A program made the translations under genes and the position numbers. From NCBI RefSeq assembly GCF_009765705.1, contig NZ_LMUX01000002.1:1-64000 (forward strand): a DNA stretch of 64,000 bases, given 5' to 3'. Shown piece by piece: positions 8,958 through 18,049 of this stretch (the stretch's first letter is position 1; each line of letters opens with the position of its first letter). Under the pieces are notes generated by a model, which was not told where the DNA came from, did not search any database, and saw only the letters and a list, made by a program, of their open reading frames with translations. Source of the stretch: Burkholderia sp. L27(2015). Lineage in GTDB: Bacteria > Pseudomonadota > Gammaproteobacteria > Burkholderiales > Burkholderiaceae.

Positions 8958-9153
8958 GGTCGTGCTGTCCAATAGGTCGATAACCGTCGATAAAATTCAA
9001 TAAAACCAGCAGGCGATCGAGCATGAAATGCCGCTTGCCGCGGTGCGCCCTCGCGTTCACTCGGGCTCCATAGCGACAGCATAGAGAGTTGGCATGTTAT
9101 TTGAAAATTAAATATAATAATGATAATAAGTTGATTTTCGACTAAGGTCCGGC

Positions 9154-10017
9154 ATGTTCGATTTGGAGCTATTGAGAAGTTTCGTTTGCGTCGTCGATGC
9201 GGGCGGGTTCACGCGCGCGGCGGAGCGTGTGCACCGCACGCAATCGACGATCAGCCAGCAGATCCGCAAGCTCGAAGAGAGCGCAGGGCAGCCATTGCTG
9301 GTGCGAACTCGCTCGGGCAACCAGATCGTCCCCACCGAAGCCGGCGAGCGATTGCTCGGATACGCGCGACAACTGCTCGCGATCTCGGCCGAGGCGCACG
9401 ATGTGTTGTGCAACCCGGAGACGGTGAGTTTGGTGCGATTGGGCATTCCCGAGGATTTTGCGGCACGCCAATTGACCGAGATGCTTTCGGGTTTCGCACG
9501 ATCCCATCCCGGGATTCGGCTCGATACGGTCAGTGGAATGAGCGTCGACCTGCGTCTGCATCTCGATGCTGGCGAGTTGGATCTGGCGTTGATCAAACGA
9601 GAACCGGGGAGTGGCCCCAGCTTGGCCTGCTGGCCTGAAGAGGTGGCCTGGGTAGCCGGCTTAAATGAGGACCGAAGCGGCGCGGACGAAACCAGTCCGG
9701 TGCCGTTGGTGCTGTTCCCTCAGGGCTGCATCTACCGCAATCGAGCGATCCATGCACTCGAGGCGGCGGGGCGCCGTTGGCGCGTCGCCTACGGTAGCCA
9801 TAGTCTGGCGGGCGTGCAGGCTGCGGTCTCGTCCGGGCTCGGAATCACGATTTTGCCGAAGAACGCGGTGTTGAGCGATCACCGCGTGCTGGGCGACGAC
9901 GATGGCTTCAGCACGCCGCCAACCGCAGAGCTGGCGCTGATCACGACCGCAGCGGGCCTGAGCCCGGCGGCCGCACAACTGGCGGCGTATCTGGAGCAGT
10001 CGGTCCAGATCGATTAG
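9154..10017 (+). CDS. LysR-type transcriptional regulator
   Basis: 287 aa. The N-terminal winged helix-turn-helix (LLRSFVCVVDAGGFTRAAER, then STISQQIRKLEE) is standard for LysR proteins, followed by a periplasmic-binding-like effector domain. It is divergent from the HAD/aldolase pair, which it probably controls. The shared gap 8958-9153 holds a very AT-rich run at about 9096-9132, a good place for promoters. The effector is unknown. The stop codon overlaps the end of the convergent nickel/cobalt permease gene by 4 bp. Confidence 0.87.
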   Translation: MFDLELLRSFVCVVDAGGFTRAAERVHRTQSTISQQIRKLEESAGQPLLVRTRSGNQIVPTEAGERLLGYARQLLAISAEAHDVLCNPETVSLVRLGIPEDFAARQLTEMLSGFARSHPGIRLDTVSGMSVDLRLHLDAGELDLALIKREPGSGPSLACWPEEVAWVAGLNEDRSGADETSPVPLVLFPQGCIYRNRAIHALEAAGRRWRVAYGSHSLAGVQAAVSSGLGITILPKNAVLSDHRVLGDDDGFSTPPTAELALITTAAGLSPAAAQLAAYLEQSVQID

Positions 10018-11075
10018 TGCTGCACCTCGACGACGATATCGTCGTAGTGCCTGATCCGGTAAATCATCATCGAGAGCAGCCAGCTCACCACGAACACGCC
10101 GATCACGATGTAACCGAGCACGCCGAAATTGTCATTGAGCATGCTGATCGAATCCCACACCGGTCCCGTCATCTTGAACTGATCGCCGATCAGGCCCAAG
10201 GTCTCAATGCCGCCGATCACCACGGCCACCACGACCGAAACAAAGGTGATGGTCATGTTGTAGTAAATCTTGCGTATCGGCTTCAAAAAGGCCCAGCCAT
10301 AGGCGCCCAGCATCAAGATGCCATCCGTGGTGTCGATCAGCGACATCCCCACCGAAAACAACGCCGGGAACACCATGATGCTCCAGAACGTCATGCCGTG
10401 AGCGGCCTGGCTCGATGAGATACCGAACAGCGCCACTTCGGTGGCGGTGTCGAAACCGAGGCCGAACAGTATCCCGATCGGGAACAGGTGCCAACTGCGC
10501 GTTACCATCCTGAACAACGGGCGAAACAGACGCGACAGAAGGCCACGCTTATTGAGCAGCAAATCGAAATCGTTTTCGACCAGCGCTTCGCCGCGCTTGA
10601 CCGCATGGAACGTGCGGAACACCGAAATCAGGATCAGGACGTTCGCAAACGCGATCAAGAACAGAAAGCCTGCCGAGGCGATCGTGCTGATTACGCCACC
10701 CATCGACTTCATGATTTCGAAGTGCGATTGCAAAGCGGTCGCGGCAAAGCCGATGCCGACCGAAAGAGCGCACACCACGCTGGCGTGCCCCATCGAAAAG
10801 AACAGCCCGACCGAAACGGGACGTTTGCCTTCCTGCATCAATTTTCGCGTCACGTTGTCGATCGCGGCGATGTGATCGGCATCCACGGCGTGGCGCAGGC
10901 CAAAGGTATAGGCCAATAAGGCTGTTCCAAGCAGAATCGACTGGCCGTGAAACAGGACAAAAGCCCACACCCAGGCACCGACATTGGCGGCAATCAGCAA
11001 GAGGTAGATGCCGCCAATCTTGGCGCGCAGATGGGCAGGGGTATCGTTGAACAGGGTGATGAATTTATTGGGCAT
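10014..11075 (-). CDS. Nickel/cobalt (NiCoT family) permease, likely cobalt uptake
   Basis: 353 aa, eight or so predicted membrane helices. The NiCoT signature RHAVDADHIAAIDN is at residues 61-74, with later family motifs FFSMGHASVV, LFGLGFDTATEV and SLIDTTDGILM. The ATG at 11075 (MPNKFITL) follows a GAGGA ribosome site; a frame reaching 11165 would be translated through riboswitch leader sequence. NiCoT permeases import Ni2+ and/or Co2+ at high affinity. The cobalamin riboswitch in the leader argues for cobalt as the physiological substrate and for repression when B12 is plentiful. It fits with the cobalamin nucleotide-loop genes at 43-46 kb. Confidence 0.92.
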   Translation of the reverse strand: MPNKFITLFNDTPAHLRAKIGGIYLLLIAANVGAWVWAFVLFHGQSILLGTALLAYTFGLRHAVDADHIAAIDNVTRKLMQEGKRPVSVGLFFSMGHASVVCALSVGIGFAATALQSHFEIMKSMGGVISTIASAGFLFLIAFANVLILISVFRTFHAVKRGEALVENDFDLLLNKRGLLSRLFRPLFRMVTRSWHLFPIGILFGLGFDTATEVALFGISSSQAAHGMTFWSIMVFPALFSVGMSLIDTTDGILMLGAYGWAFLKPIRKIYYNMTITFVSVVVAVVIGGIETLGLIGDQFKMTGPVWDSISMLNDNFGVLGYIVIGVFVVSWLLSMMIYRIRHYDDIVVEVQH

Positions 11076-11179
11076 GAAGTCCTCGCATGCTGTTAACGGA
11101 TCCGGCAAAACGCCGGAGTGTGGTACGAGCCGATGTGCATGCAATGCAACATTGCGGGATTGCACGAGGCGGACTCGAC

Positions 11180-11352
11180 GAGGGCAGGTCTCCTGGCTTA
11201 CGCGTCATCGTTTGCTATCGCCTTCCCGGCTTCTTAGTTGCCAGTGGCATTCGATAACAAACTCTGCGTTCACAGTTGCGGGCACAGCTGTGGTCTCGGC
11301 CGAAGCCTCACCACATTCCCTATTAATGCCTTGCGGCAGCCATCATGGAGCG
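11180..11352 (-). promoter_or_regulatory. Cobalamin (B12) riboswitch
   Basis: Read on the minus strand, the conserved elements come in order: hairpin tgcc-gcaa-ggca, then ttaatagggaa and ggtga, then the core accacagctgtgcccgcaac, and finally the B12 box taagccaggagacctgcc at the 3' end (about 11182-11200). Element order and spacing are those of the AdoCbl riboswitch family. It lies about 105 nt before the permease start. A small stem (tccggc/gccgga, 11101-11117) just before the ribosome site could be part of the expression platform. Outer boundaries are approximate. Confidence 0.93.
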
Positions 11353-11487
11353 GATTATGGCGGGTTTCCTCCAAATAGTTAAGGGTACTGGCGTGCGAAG
11401 CGCTCGGCCGTTGGACGATTGCCCGTCCAGCGTTTAAGCTGGAAGGGGTGCTCCACACGCCTACACTCCCTCATCTGGATTGCGATC

Positions 11488-12537
11488 ATGAATTGGAATA
11501 GCGCAGTGCGGCAGCCGGGCGTACTCGCGGCGCTTGCGGCGGCATTGTTATTTGGCGCCGGAACGCCACTGGCCAAGGCTCTACTGGGCGATGTCAGCCC
11601 CTGGATGCTGGCCGCCCTGCTGTATCTGGGGTCCGGCATCGGTTTGGCGGTGTATCGGCGTCTGAGCCGCGCGCCCGCGGTGCGGCTACCACGTCATGAA
11701 GCGCCGTGGTTTGCCGGCGCGATTCTGTGCGGCGGCGTCATCGCGCCGGTGCTGTTGATGATCGGTCTGACCGGCATGCCGGCTTCCGGCGCTTCGCTAC
11801 TGCTCAACGCCGAAGGGGTATTTACCGCGCTCCTGGCGTGGTTTGCGTTCAAGGAAAACTTCGATCGGCGCATTGCACTCGGTATGGCGGCTATTGTGGC
11901 CGGCGCGGCGGTGTTGAGCTGGCCTAGCACCGTTCGGCTGGCCGGGGGCTGGCCCGCACTGGCCATCCTAGGCGCTTGCCTGGCCTGGGGTCTCGATAAC
12001 AATCTGACGCGTAAGGTGTCGCTCAGCGACGCAACCTGGGTGGCCTGCGTCAAGGGGGGCGTGGCGGGCAGTGTCAACCTGGTGCTGGCTTTATCGCTGG
12101 GCGCGACGCTCCCTAACTGGGCTCATCTGGGTGCCGCAATGCTGGTCGGTTTTTTGGCCTACGGCGTCAGCCTGACCTTGTTCGTGATGGGGCTGCGCCA
12201 TTTGGGTACGGCGCGCACCGGCGCGTACTTCTCGATCGCACCGTTCTTCGGGGCAGTTCTGGCGTTGGCGATGGGCGAGCCGCTGACGTTGCCGCTGCTG
12301 GTGGCGGGGGCATTGATGGCCGTCGGTATCTGGTTGCACCTGACCGAACGCCACGTACATACGCACACTCATGAAGCGACGGAGCATCGGCATGAGCATG
12401 TGCATGACGCGCATCATCAGCATGAACATGATTTTCCGGTTGCGCCTGGCACGCGGCATAGCCATCAGCATAGGCATACTGCTATGGTCCACGCGCATGC
12501 GCATTTTCCGGATATGCATCATCGGCACCGGCATTGA
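11488..12537 (+). CDS. EamA/DMT family transporter with histidine-rich tail
   Basis: 349 aa. Ten predicted helices in two EamA repeats (about 10-140 and 150-295) mark a drug/metabolite transporter family member. The last 50 or so residues are a soluble tail packed with histidine (for example HVHTHTHEATEHRHEH and HSHQHRHTAMVHAHAH), a pattern typical of metal-binding tails. Its start region backs directly onto the B12-riboswitch leader of the nickel/cobalt permease. I infer a link to cobalt, nickel or zinc handling, perhaps efflux. Known EamA proteins export amino acids or metabolites, so metal transport is a guess from tail and position. The ATG at 11488 begins the first repeat properly. Confidence 0.82.
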   Translation: MNWNSAVRQPGVLAALAAALLFGAGTPLAKALLGDVSPWMLAALLYLGSGIGLAVYRRLSRAPAVRLPRHEAPWFAGAILCGGVIAPVLLMIGLTGMPASGASLLLNAEGVFTALLAWFAFKENFDRRIALGMAAIVAGAAVLSWPSTVRLAGGWPALAILGACLAWGLDNNLTRKVSLSDATWVACVKGGVAGSVNLVLALSLGATLPNWAHLGAAMLVGFLAYGVSLTLFVMGLRHLGTARTGAYFSIAPFFGAVLALAMGEPLTLPLLVAGALMAVGIWLHLTERHVHTHTHEATEHRHEHVHDAHHQHEHDFPVAPGTRHSHQHRHTAMVHAHAHFPDMHHRHRH

Positions 12538-12560
12538 TCTTTCTCAGCGAGACACCTTAG

Positions 12561-13604
12561 ATGAATAGTCGCACCGGCTGGAAGTGCCTGCTTTTGCTAT
12601 GGGCCATTTTGTCTTCGAGCGCTTACGCTACCGATACCACCAGTGCCTTGGGCTCGCCGCAAATCGCTTCCATGGCCCCCGAATCGGCTCATTCGTCGGC
12701 GCAGTCGTCGGCGTTGTCCGATGCGTCGTCGCAAAGGGGCATACGGCAAGGCGCACCGTGGGCGACGTTCTATGGCGCGGCGACGGATATCGATCTCACT
12801 AAACTGGCGGCCACCTTCCGGATGCTCGATATCGATGCCGATCCGGACCAGGAAAATTTCACGCCGCAGCAAGTCGCCGCGTTAAAAAATGGCGGAAGCA
12901 ACAAGGTATTGAGTTATTTCAACATCGGCTCCTGCGAGAAAAGTCGCAACTACTGGTCTGAGGTGCCCGAGGGTTTCGTCTCCTGTTCGGCCAATCTTGC
13001 CGCCCAGCGCGGCAACTACGACGGCTATCCGAACGAAGTCTGGATGGACCCGAGCAACGCCGATTATCAGCATCTGCTCTTGGACTATGTAGCACCGCGG
13101 CTGGTCGCCCAAGGCGTCGACGGCTTCTATCTGGACAACATGGAAATCGTCGAGCACGGCACTCGGACCGCCAATGGGCCTTGCAATAGCGCTTGCGTGC
13201 GAGGGGCGTTGGACTTCGTCGCCAAGCTGCGTGCGAAATATCCGAACCTGACGATCGTGATGCAAAACGCCACCAGTGATGTCACGCGTCTTGGGCGCAC
13301 GTCGGCCGGCGCTTATGCGACGCTCATCGACGGCGTCGCGCACGAGGAAGTCTATCAACCGGCCCACGACCTCACTGCCGAAGGGGAGCTGATGCTCTGG
13401 TCCGGGATGAATTTACGCCCGGGCGGCCAACCGTTTTGGATAGGCACGGTCGATTACGTCGGCAAGTGCAGCAACCTGGCCGCTGCGCGAGCCGACTACG
13501 CGCGCAGTCGGGCACGCCACTTTTCGCCCTACGCCTCCAACGCCAGCGCAGACCAGCAAACCGTCTGCTATTGGCCGTTGCTGGGCTCAGAGGTTGGGCC
13601 GTGA
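12561..13604 (+). CDS. Secreted GH114-like (endo-alpha-1,4-polygalactosaminidase family) protein
   Basis: 347 aa. A signal peptide (cleavage near residue 23, SSAYA) is followed by a Ser/Ala-rich linker to about residue 60, then a TIM-barrel-like domain. GH114-type features include KVLSYFNIGSCEKSRNYW, EVWMDPSNADYQ, GVDGFYLDNMEIVE and the NATSD strand. The acidic residues in the WMD and YLDN motifs are good catalytic candidates. Family members cleave galactosaminogalactan-type polysaccharide, or have unknown activity. It is expected in the periplasm or outside the cell. It starts 24 bp after the EamA gene, but no functional tie is evident. Confidence 0.72.
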   Translation: MNSRTGWKCLLLLWAILSSSAYATDTTSALGSPQIASMAPESAHSSAQSSALSDASSQRGIRQGAPWATFYGAATDIDLTKLAATFRMLDIDADPDQENFTPQQVAALKNGGSNKVLSYFNIGSCEKSRNYWSEVPEGFVSCSANLAAQRGNYDGYPNEVWMDPSNADYQHLLLDYVAPRLVAQGVDGFYLDNMEIVEHGTRTANGPCNSACVRGALDFVAKLRAKYPNLTIVMQNATSDVTRLGRTSAGAYATLIDGVAHEEVYQPAHDLTAEGELMLWSGMNLRPGGQPFWIGTVDYVGKCSNLAAARADYARSRARHFSPYASNASADQQTVCYWPLLGSEVGP

Positions 13605-13627
13605 CGGTGTTCTCGCTTCCACTCAAC

Positions 13628-13675
13628 CTTGCACGCAATTTTGCACCCAACTTCGCACCGAATTCCGCAGGCAAC
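13628..13675. repeat. Degenerate 12-bp periodic repeat before a LysR gene
   Basis: Four imperfect 12-bp units (cttgcacgcaat, tttgcacccaac, ttcgcaccgaat, tccgcaggcaac) abut between the GH114-like gene and the LysR start at 13702. The shared core is ttNgcaccNaa. Confidence 0.7.
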
Positions 13676-13701
13676 ACCGTACTCCTGCCGGGCATCACAA
13701 G

Positions 13702-14628
13702 ATGAACTCCGAAGATCTGAAGCTGTTTCTCGATGTAGCGATCAATGGCAATTTCTCGCGCGCCTCGATCGAAATTGGTTTGTCCCAGTCCGCGTTGAGC
13801 CGGCGAGTCTCCGCATTGGAAGCCGAGTTGAATGTCCGGCTTTTTTACCGTAGCGGGCGCGGTGTCGTGCTCACCGAAGCGGGGCATCGTCTGGCCAAAT
13901 ATGCGACCGAGGTCACAGACGTCCTGCAGCGGGCCACTCTGGATCTATCGTCTCCCGCGCATCAGGGGCCTTCCAGCATTGTCCTCGCCGCACAGCCGAC
14001 GATTGCGAAAATTCTGTTCGGCTCGATCGGCAAGGCGTTGAAGCTGCAATATCCGGGTATCAAAATGCACTTCAAGGAAGGCTTGGGCGGTCATATTCAG
14101 GAGTGGATTGCCAACGGAGAAATCGACGCGGCGATCGTCTATCTGCCCGAGAATCATTCGTCGCTGGGTGTCGACGTAATCCTGCGCGAGCAACTGAGTT
14201 TTGTCGCACCGCCAGAATTCGGTCCGATCGGCGCGGGGTTTCCGGTCGAGCGTCTGGCCGATGTGCCGCTGGTGCTTCCCGCGCATCCGCATGGGTTGAG
14301 AGTGCTCGCGCAATCGCTCACTGCGCGATTTTCCCGGACGCTGAACCTGAGCATGGAATGTGACGCGTCCGTCTACATCACCAAGCAGCTCGTGGCCGAA
14401 AACTGCGGCTGCACCATCCTGCCGTTGGCTTCGGTCCAGGAAGAAGTGCAAAAGGGCATTCTTCAAGCGGCGCCCCTGATCGATCCCGAGATCGTTCGCG
14501 ATGTGGCGATCATTTCTGCGCGCAATAGACCGCCTATACCGAGTCAACGGCAGGTTCTTGAAACGGTCCGCCAACAAATCGTGCAACTGGTCGAGATCGG
14601 GGCTTGGGCCGGCGCGACGCTGGTTTAG
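13702..14628 (+). CDS. LysR-type transcriptional regulator
   Basis: 308 aa from the ATG at 13702. The frame stays open upstream to 13594, but that would translate the repeat region and overlap the previous gene. The helix-turn-helix (KLFLDVAINGNFSRASIEIG, then SALSRRVSALEAEL) and the effector domain are intact; the GVVLTEAGHRL motif that ends the DNA-binding part is present. It precedes an MFS transporter and a ThDP enzyme on the same strand, so it probably controls their expression. The 168-bp gap 14629-14796 would carry their promoter. The inducer is unknown. Confidence 0.86.
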   Translation: MNSEDLKLFLDVAINGNFSRASIEIGLSQSALSRRVSALEAELNVRLFYRSGRGVVLTEAGHRLAKYATEVTDVLQRATLDLSSPAHQGPSSIVLAAQPTIAKILFGSIGKALKLQYPGIKMHFKEGLGGHIQEWIANGEIDAAIVYLPENHSSLGVDVILREQLSFVAPPEFGPIGAGFPVERLADVPLVLPAHPHGLRVLAQSLTARFSRTLNLSMECDASVYITKQLVAENCGCTILPLASVQEEVQKGILQAAPLIDPEIVRDVAIISARNRPPIPSQRQVLETVRQQIVQLVEIGAWAGATLV

Positions 14629-14796
14629 GCTGCGAACCTGGGCAAACAAGCCCCGTGGGAACCTGTCCCGCGCTTCGATGCATGGCGCCCATATCTGATG
14701 TGTGTTCACGGCATAGCATGGCGGCGGTGGCTGCGGCATACTTTCGCGCGGAGCTCGCGCACTATAAAAAAACATTGGCACAGCACAGGAGACACA

Positions 14797-16038
14797 ATGA
14801 CGTCTTGGTATCGCAGCATGAATCCGCCGCAAAAGCGGACATTTTGGGCGTGCCTGATGGGCTGGGCACTCGACGCCATGGACGTTCAGCTGTTCGCGTT
14901 TGTGATTCCGACACTGATCACGCTGTGGGGGATGACGAAGTCGCAAGCGGGCATCGTGGGCACCGCCGCCCTGATTACGTCGGCGATCGGCGGAGTGCTG
15001 GCCGGCCTGCTCGCGGACCGTATCGGCCGGGTTCGTGTCCTGCAGATTACGATACTCTGGTTCGCCCTTTTTACCGGACTCTCGGCGCTGACCCATTCGT
15101 ATCATCAACTGCTGCTGACCCGCAGCCTGCAGGGCTTGGGCTTTGGCGGGGAATGGGCCGCTGGCGCCGTGCTGATCGGCGAGGCCGTCGACAAACGTAT
15201 TCGCGGCCGAGCGGTGGGCACAGTCCAGGCGGGCTGGCCGATCGGTTATGCAATGGCTGCGCTCGCCTACTTCATTATTTTCAGCTTGTGGCCCGCGGAT
15301 GTAGCTTGGCGCTTGCTGTTCTTCGTCGGCTTGCTGCCCGCGTTGGCGGTCATCTGGCTGCGCCGCAACGTCCCCGAGTCGGAGGCCTTCAAGGCTGTAG
15401 CCGACGTACGCAAGAAAACCAGCTTCGCCGGCAATTTTGCACTGATCTTTTCACGCAACGTGTTGCCTCGCACCCTCACGGCCTCGTTGCTGGCGGCGGG
15501 TGCGCTGGGTGGCAACTACACCATTCTGACCTGGCTCGTGACCTACTTGCGGCAAACGCACAGCATGTCGATCGGCGGGACGACCGGCTACCTGGCGATC
15601 AATATCTTCGGCTCATTTTGCGGCTATGTGGGCGCGGCTTATTTGAGCGACCTGCTCGGGCGACGCAAGACGTTCGTGTTGTCCGCGCTCGGCGCGACGC
15701 TTGCGATTCTGACTTATACCTTCCTGCCTGTGGTCGGCATGACCATGCTGTTGCTGGGTTTCCTGGTCGGGATGTTCCAGTCGGGCATCGTCTCCGGCAT
15801 GGGAGCCTGCTTTTCCGAGCTGTTTCCGGCACAGATACGCGCCAGCGCCGGCGGCTTTTCCTACAACTTCGGCCGCGCCTTCGGATCGCTGGTGCCGGCT
15901 GCAGTCGGCATCACGAGTGCGGAATACGGACTCGGACCGTCGATAGGCGCTTGGGCGGCGGCCTCATATGCACTCGTTTTCGTGGCCGCGCTGGCGATGC
16001 CCGAGACTCGTAATAAGGAGCTTGAACTACATGTCTGA
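14797..16038 (+). CDS. MFS transporter (organic or aromatic acid/H+ symporter type)
   Basis: 413 aa with 12 predicted helices. The ATG at 14797 follows AGGAGA, which settles the start over a frame from 14698. Motifs of the acid:H+ symporter subgroup are visible: WALDAMDVQLFAFVIPTL in helix 1, LADRIGRVRVL after helix 2, and LQGLGFGGEWAAGAVLIGE in helix 4. Such proteins import small carboxylates such as benzoate, protocatechuate, lactate or sialate. Its stop overlaps the start of the ThDP enzyme gene by 8 bp, so the two are co-translated and likely handle one substrate. Confidence 0.85.
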   Translation: MTSWYRSMNPPQKRTFWACLMGWALDAMDVQLFAFVIPTLITLWGMTKSQAGIVGTAALITSAIGGVLAGLLADRIGRVRVLQITILWFALFTGLSALTHSYHQLLLTRSLQGLGFGGEWAAGAVLIGEAVDKRIRGRAVGTVQAGWPIGYAMAALAYFIIFSLWPADVAWRLLFFVGLLPALAVIWLRRNVPESEAFKAVADVRKKTSFAGNFALIFSRNVLPRTLTASLLAAGALGGNYTILTWLVTYLRQTHSMSIGGTTGYLAINIFGSFCGYVGAAYLSDLLGRRKTFVLSALGATLAILTYTFLPVVGMTMLLLGFLVGMFQSGIVSGMGACFSELFPAQIRASAGGFSYNFGRAFGSLVPAAVGITSAEYGLGPSIGAWAAASYALVFVAALAMPETRNKELELHV

Positions 16039-17695
16039 CCTCAAACCTCAACTACCCCGCACGGGCGGCCGCATCCTGGTCGACGCGCTCCAGATCAACG
16101 GCGTGGACACGGTGTATTGCGTGCCTGGCGAAAGCTATTTACCTGTGCTCGACGCTTTGCATGACACCACCAGCATACGCACCTACGTAGCCCGTCATGA
16201 AGGCGCTGCATCCAATATGGCGGACGCCTACGGCAAGCTCACCGGTCGCCCCGGCATCTGCTTCGTCACGCGCGGCCCAGGCGCCACGCACGCCAGTGTC
16301 GGTGTGCATACGGCCCGCCAGGATTCGACGCCGATGATTCTTTTTATTGGTCAGGTCGACACCGGCTTTGCAGAACGCGAGGCGTTCCAGGAAGTCGACT
16401 ACCGGCAGATGTTCGGCGGCCTGGCCAAGTGGGTGACGGAGATCCAGGACCTGACGCGGATTCCCGAAGTGCTGGCTCGTGCGTTCAGCGTGGCGACTTC
16501 GGGGCGGCCGGGCCCGGTCGTCGTGGCGCTGCCCGAGGATGTTCTGTTCGCGTCGGGTGTGGCGCAAGACGCACCGCCGTCGCGCACTGCGCAAAGCGCT
16601 CCTACAGCCAGCGACATGGACGCGTTTCGTGCGTTGCTTGCGCAGGCGCGCCGACCGCTCATGGTGATCGGTGGCACGGGCTGGGACCCGCAAGCCTGCG
16701 CAGATCTGCAGGCCTTCGCATTAGCTAACGACATCCCAGTTGCGGCAGCGTTCAGGCGGCAGGATCTGTTCGACAATTGCGCGCCTAATTATGTCGGCCA
16801 GATCGGCCTTGGAATTTCACCGAAACTGGCCCAGTGCGTGCGCGAGGCCGATCTCGTGATCGCCGTGGGTACGCGTTTGAGCGAAGTGACCTCGGGCGGG
16901 TACACGCTGGTGCAAAGCCCCGTACCGGAGCAGACGCTCGTGCATGTGCATGCCGACGCGAATGAACTGGGTCGGGTCTATCAGGCCACGTTGCCGATCA
17001 ACTCGGGAATGCGCAACTTTGCCCAGGCGCTAGCGGCATTGCCTGCGCTCGACGTGCAATGGCAGTCGTGGACGCGAACCGCGCGTGAAGCGTATATGGC
17101 GCATTCGACCGCCAGGGTTCCCGACATCGTGCCCAATGGCGTTGACCTTTCGCAGGTTGTTGCCCATTTGAGCGAGGTGTTGCCGGCCGATTCGATCATC
17201 TCCAACGGCGCGGGCAACTACACGGTTTGGGTGCATCGCTTTTACCGCTATCGCCAGAGCGCGACCGAACTGGCGCCTACCAGTGGCGCAATGGGTTACG
17301 GCCTGCCCGCCGCGATCGCTGCGAAATTGCAGCACCCGGAGCGCGAGGTCGTGTGCTTCGCCGGCGACGGTTGCTTCATGATGTATCCGCAGGAATTGGC
17401 GACAGCGATGCAATACGGCGCGGCGATGATAGTCATCGTGGTGAACAACGGCATGCTGGGCACCATACGCATGCACCAGGAACGCGAGTACCCAGGTCGA
17501 GTCTCCGGCACTGATCTGCGCAATCCCGATTTCGTTGCGCTGGCTCGTTCTTTTGGCGCATATGGTGAAACGGTCGAACGTAGCGAGGATTTCCCGGCGG
17601 CTTTTGCTCGCGCACGGGCCGCAGGTGTGGCGGCGGTGCTCGAGTTGCGCACGGACCCTCTGCAAATTACTCCAACCGCACGATTGGAACGATAA
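16031..17695 (+). CDS. Thiamine diphosphate-dependent decarboxylase/acetolactate synthase-like enzyme
   Basis: 554 aa. The three ThDP-enzyme domains are present: the N-terminal Pyr domain with the activating glutamate in ARHEGAASNMADAYGK, a central domain, and the C-terminal PP domain with the cofactor motif GDGCFMMYPQELATAMQYG ending in VVNNG. The ATG at 16031 has an AAGGAG site inside the MFS gene and overlaps that gene's end. Candidate reactions are acetolactate synthesis, benzoylformate or oxalyl-CoA decarboxylation. No regulatory small subunit follows, which speaks against the housekeeping IlvB. Pairing with an acid symporter suggests catabolism of a 2-oxo acid, by inference only. Confidence 0.83.
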   Translation: MSDLKPQLPRTGGRILVDALQINGVDTVYCVPGESYLPVLDALHDTTSIRTYVARHEGAASNMADAYGKLTGRPGICFVTRGPGATHASVGVHTARQDSTPMILFIGQVDTGFAEREAFQEVDYRQMFGGLAKWVTEIQDLTRIPEVLARAFSVATSGRPGPVVVALPEDVLFASGVAQDAPPSRTAQSAPTASDMDAFRALLAQARRPLMVIGGTGWDPQACADLQAFALANDIPVAAAFRRQDLFDNCAPNYVGQIGLGISPKLAQCVREADLVIAVGTRLSEVTSGGYTLVQSPVPEQTLVHVHADANELGRVYQATLPINSGMRNFAQALAALPALDVQWQSWTRTAREAYMAHSTARVPDIVPNGVDLSQVVAHLSEVLPADSIISNGAGNYTVWVHRFYRYRQSATELAPTSGAMGYGLPAAIAAKLQHPEREVVCFAGDGCFMMYPQELATAMQYGAAMIVIVVNNGMLGTIRMHQEREYPGRVSGTDLRNPDFVALARSFGAYGETVERSEDFPAAFARARAAGVAAVLELRTDPLQITPTARLER

Positions 17696-17703
17696 CCCCG
17701 AAT

Positions 17704-17733
17704 CGGCCGCACAGTGTCGATGCTGTGCGGCCG
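17704..17733. terminator. Perfect 11-bp hairpin between convergent genes
   Basis: cggccgcacag and ctgtgcggccg form an 11-bp stem with an 8-nt loop in the gap after the ThDP enzyme gene and before the convergent DUF4148 gene. No T-run follows on either strand, so it is a terminator candidate of the U-poor kind. Confidence 0.6.
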
Positions 17734-17785
17734 TATCGTTGAATCTGGTAGGGTTTCGTCAACGCGGCAGGTGCGGTCATGCCGC

Positions 17786-18049
17786 TCAGTTGTACGGGTT
17801 GGCGGGCACGCCGTTGCTTGCCATGTCCACGGTGCCATGCGACTGCGCATAGCGGGCTTGCAGTTGCAGCGCTTGTTGCGTGTACACCGGGCTGATGTCC
17901 GGATATGACTCGTCGGTCACGAGATTCGAACCGTTTTGTTGGGCCGTTACCAATTCTTGGTAAACCTCGGCGCGTGTTTTTTCTTGCGCGAATGCGTTCG
18001 AGGATGCGAGAACGATAAGCGAGAGGGTAAGCATGGCGATCTTCTTCAT
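17786..18049 (-). CDS. DUF4148 family small exported protein
   Basis: 87 aa from the ATG at 18049, with GGAG upstream. A clear signal peptide (MKKIAMLTLSLIVLASSNAFA) is followed by a short mature protein. TRAEVYQELVTAQQNG and the later YPDISPVYTQQ are hallmarks of DUF4148, a family abundant in Burkholderiaceae, usually in many copies per genome. It is predicted to be periplasmic. Function is unknown; relatives are often strongly expressed or stress responsive. It stands alone between a convergent ThDP enzyme gene and an AT-rich gap of about 240 bp (18050-18293) in which I see no other gene. Confidence 0.85.
   Translation of the reverse strand: MKKIAMLTLSLIVLASSNAFAQEKTRAEVYQELVTAQQNGSNLVTDESYPDISPVYTQQALQLQARYAQSHGTVDMASNGVPANPYN

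Noticed and set aside
14604-16013. A 469-codon plus-strand frame overlapping the MFS transporter gene
   Set aside because: The in-phase MFS protein has clear helices and motifs; this frame has none and is Arg/Gly-rich as expected for an out-of-frame read.
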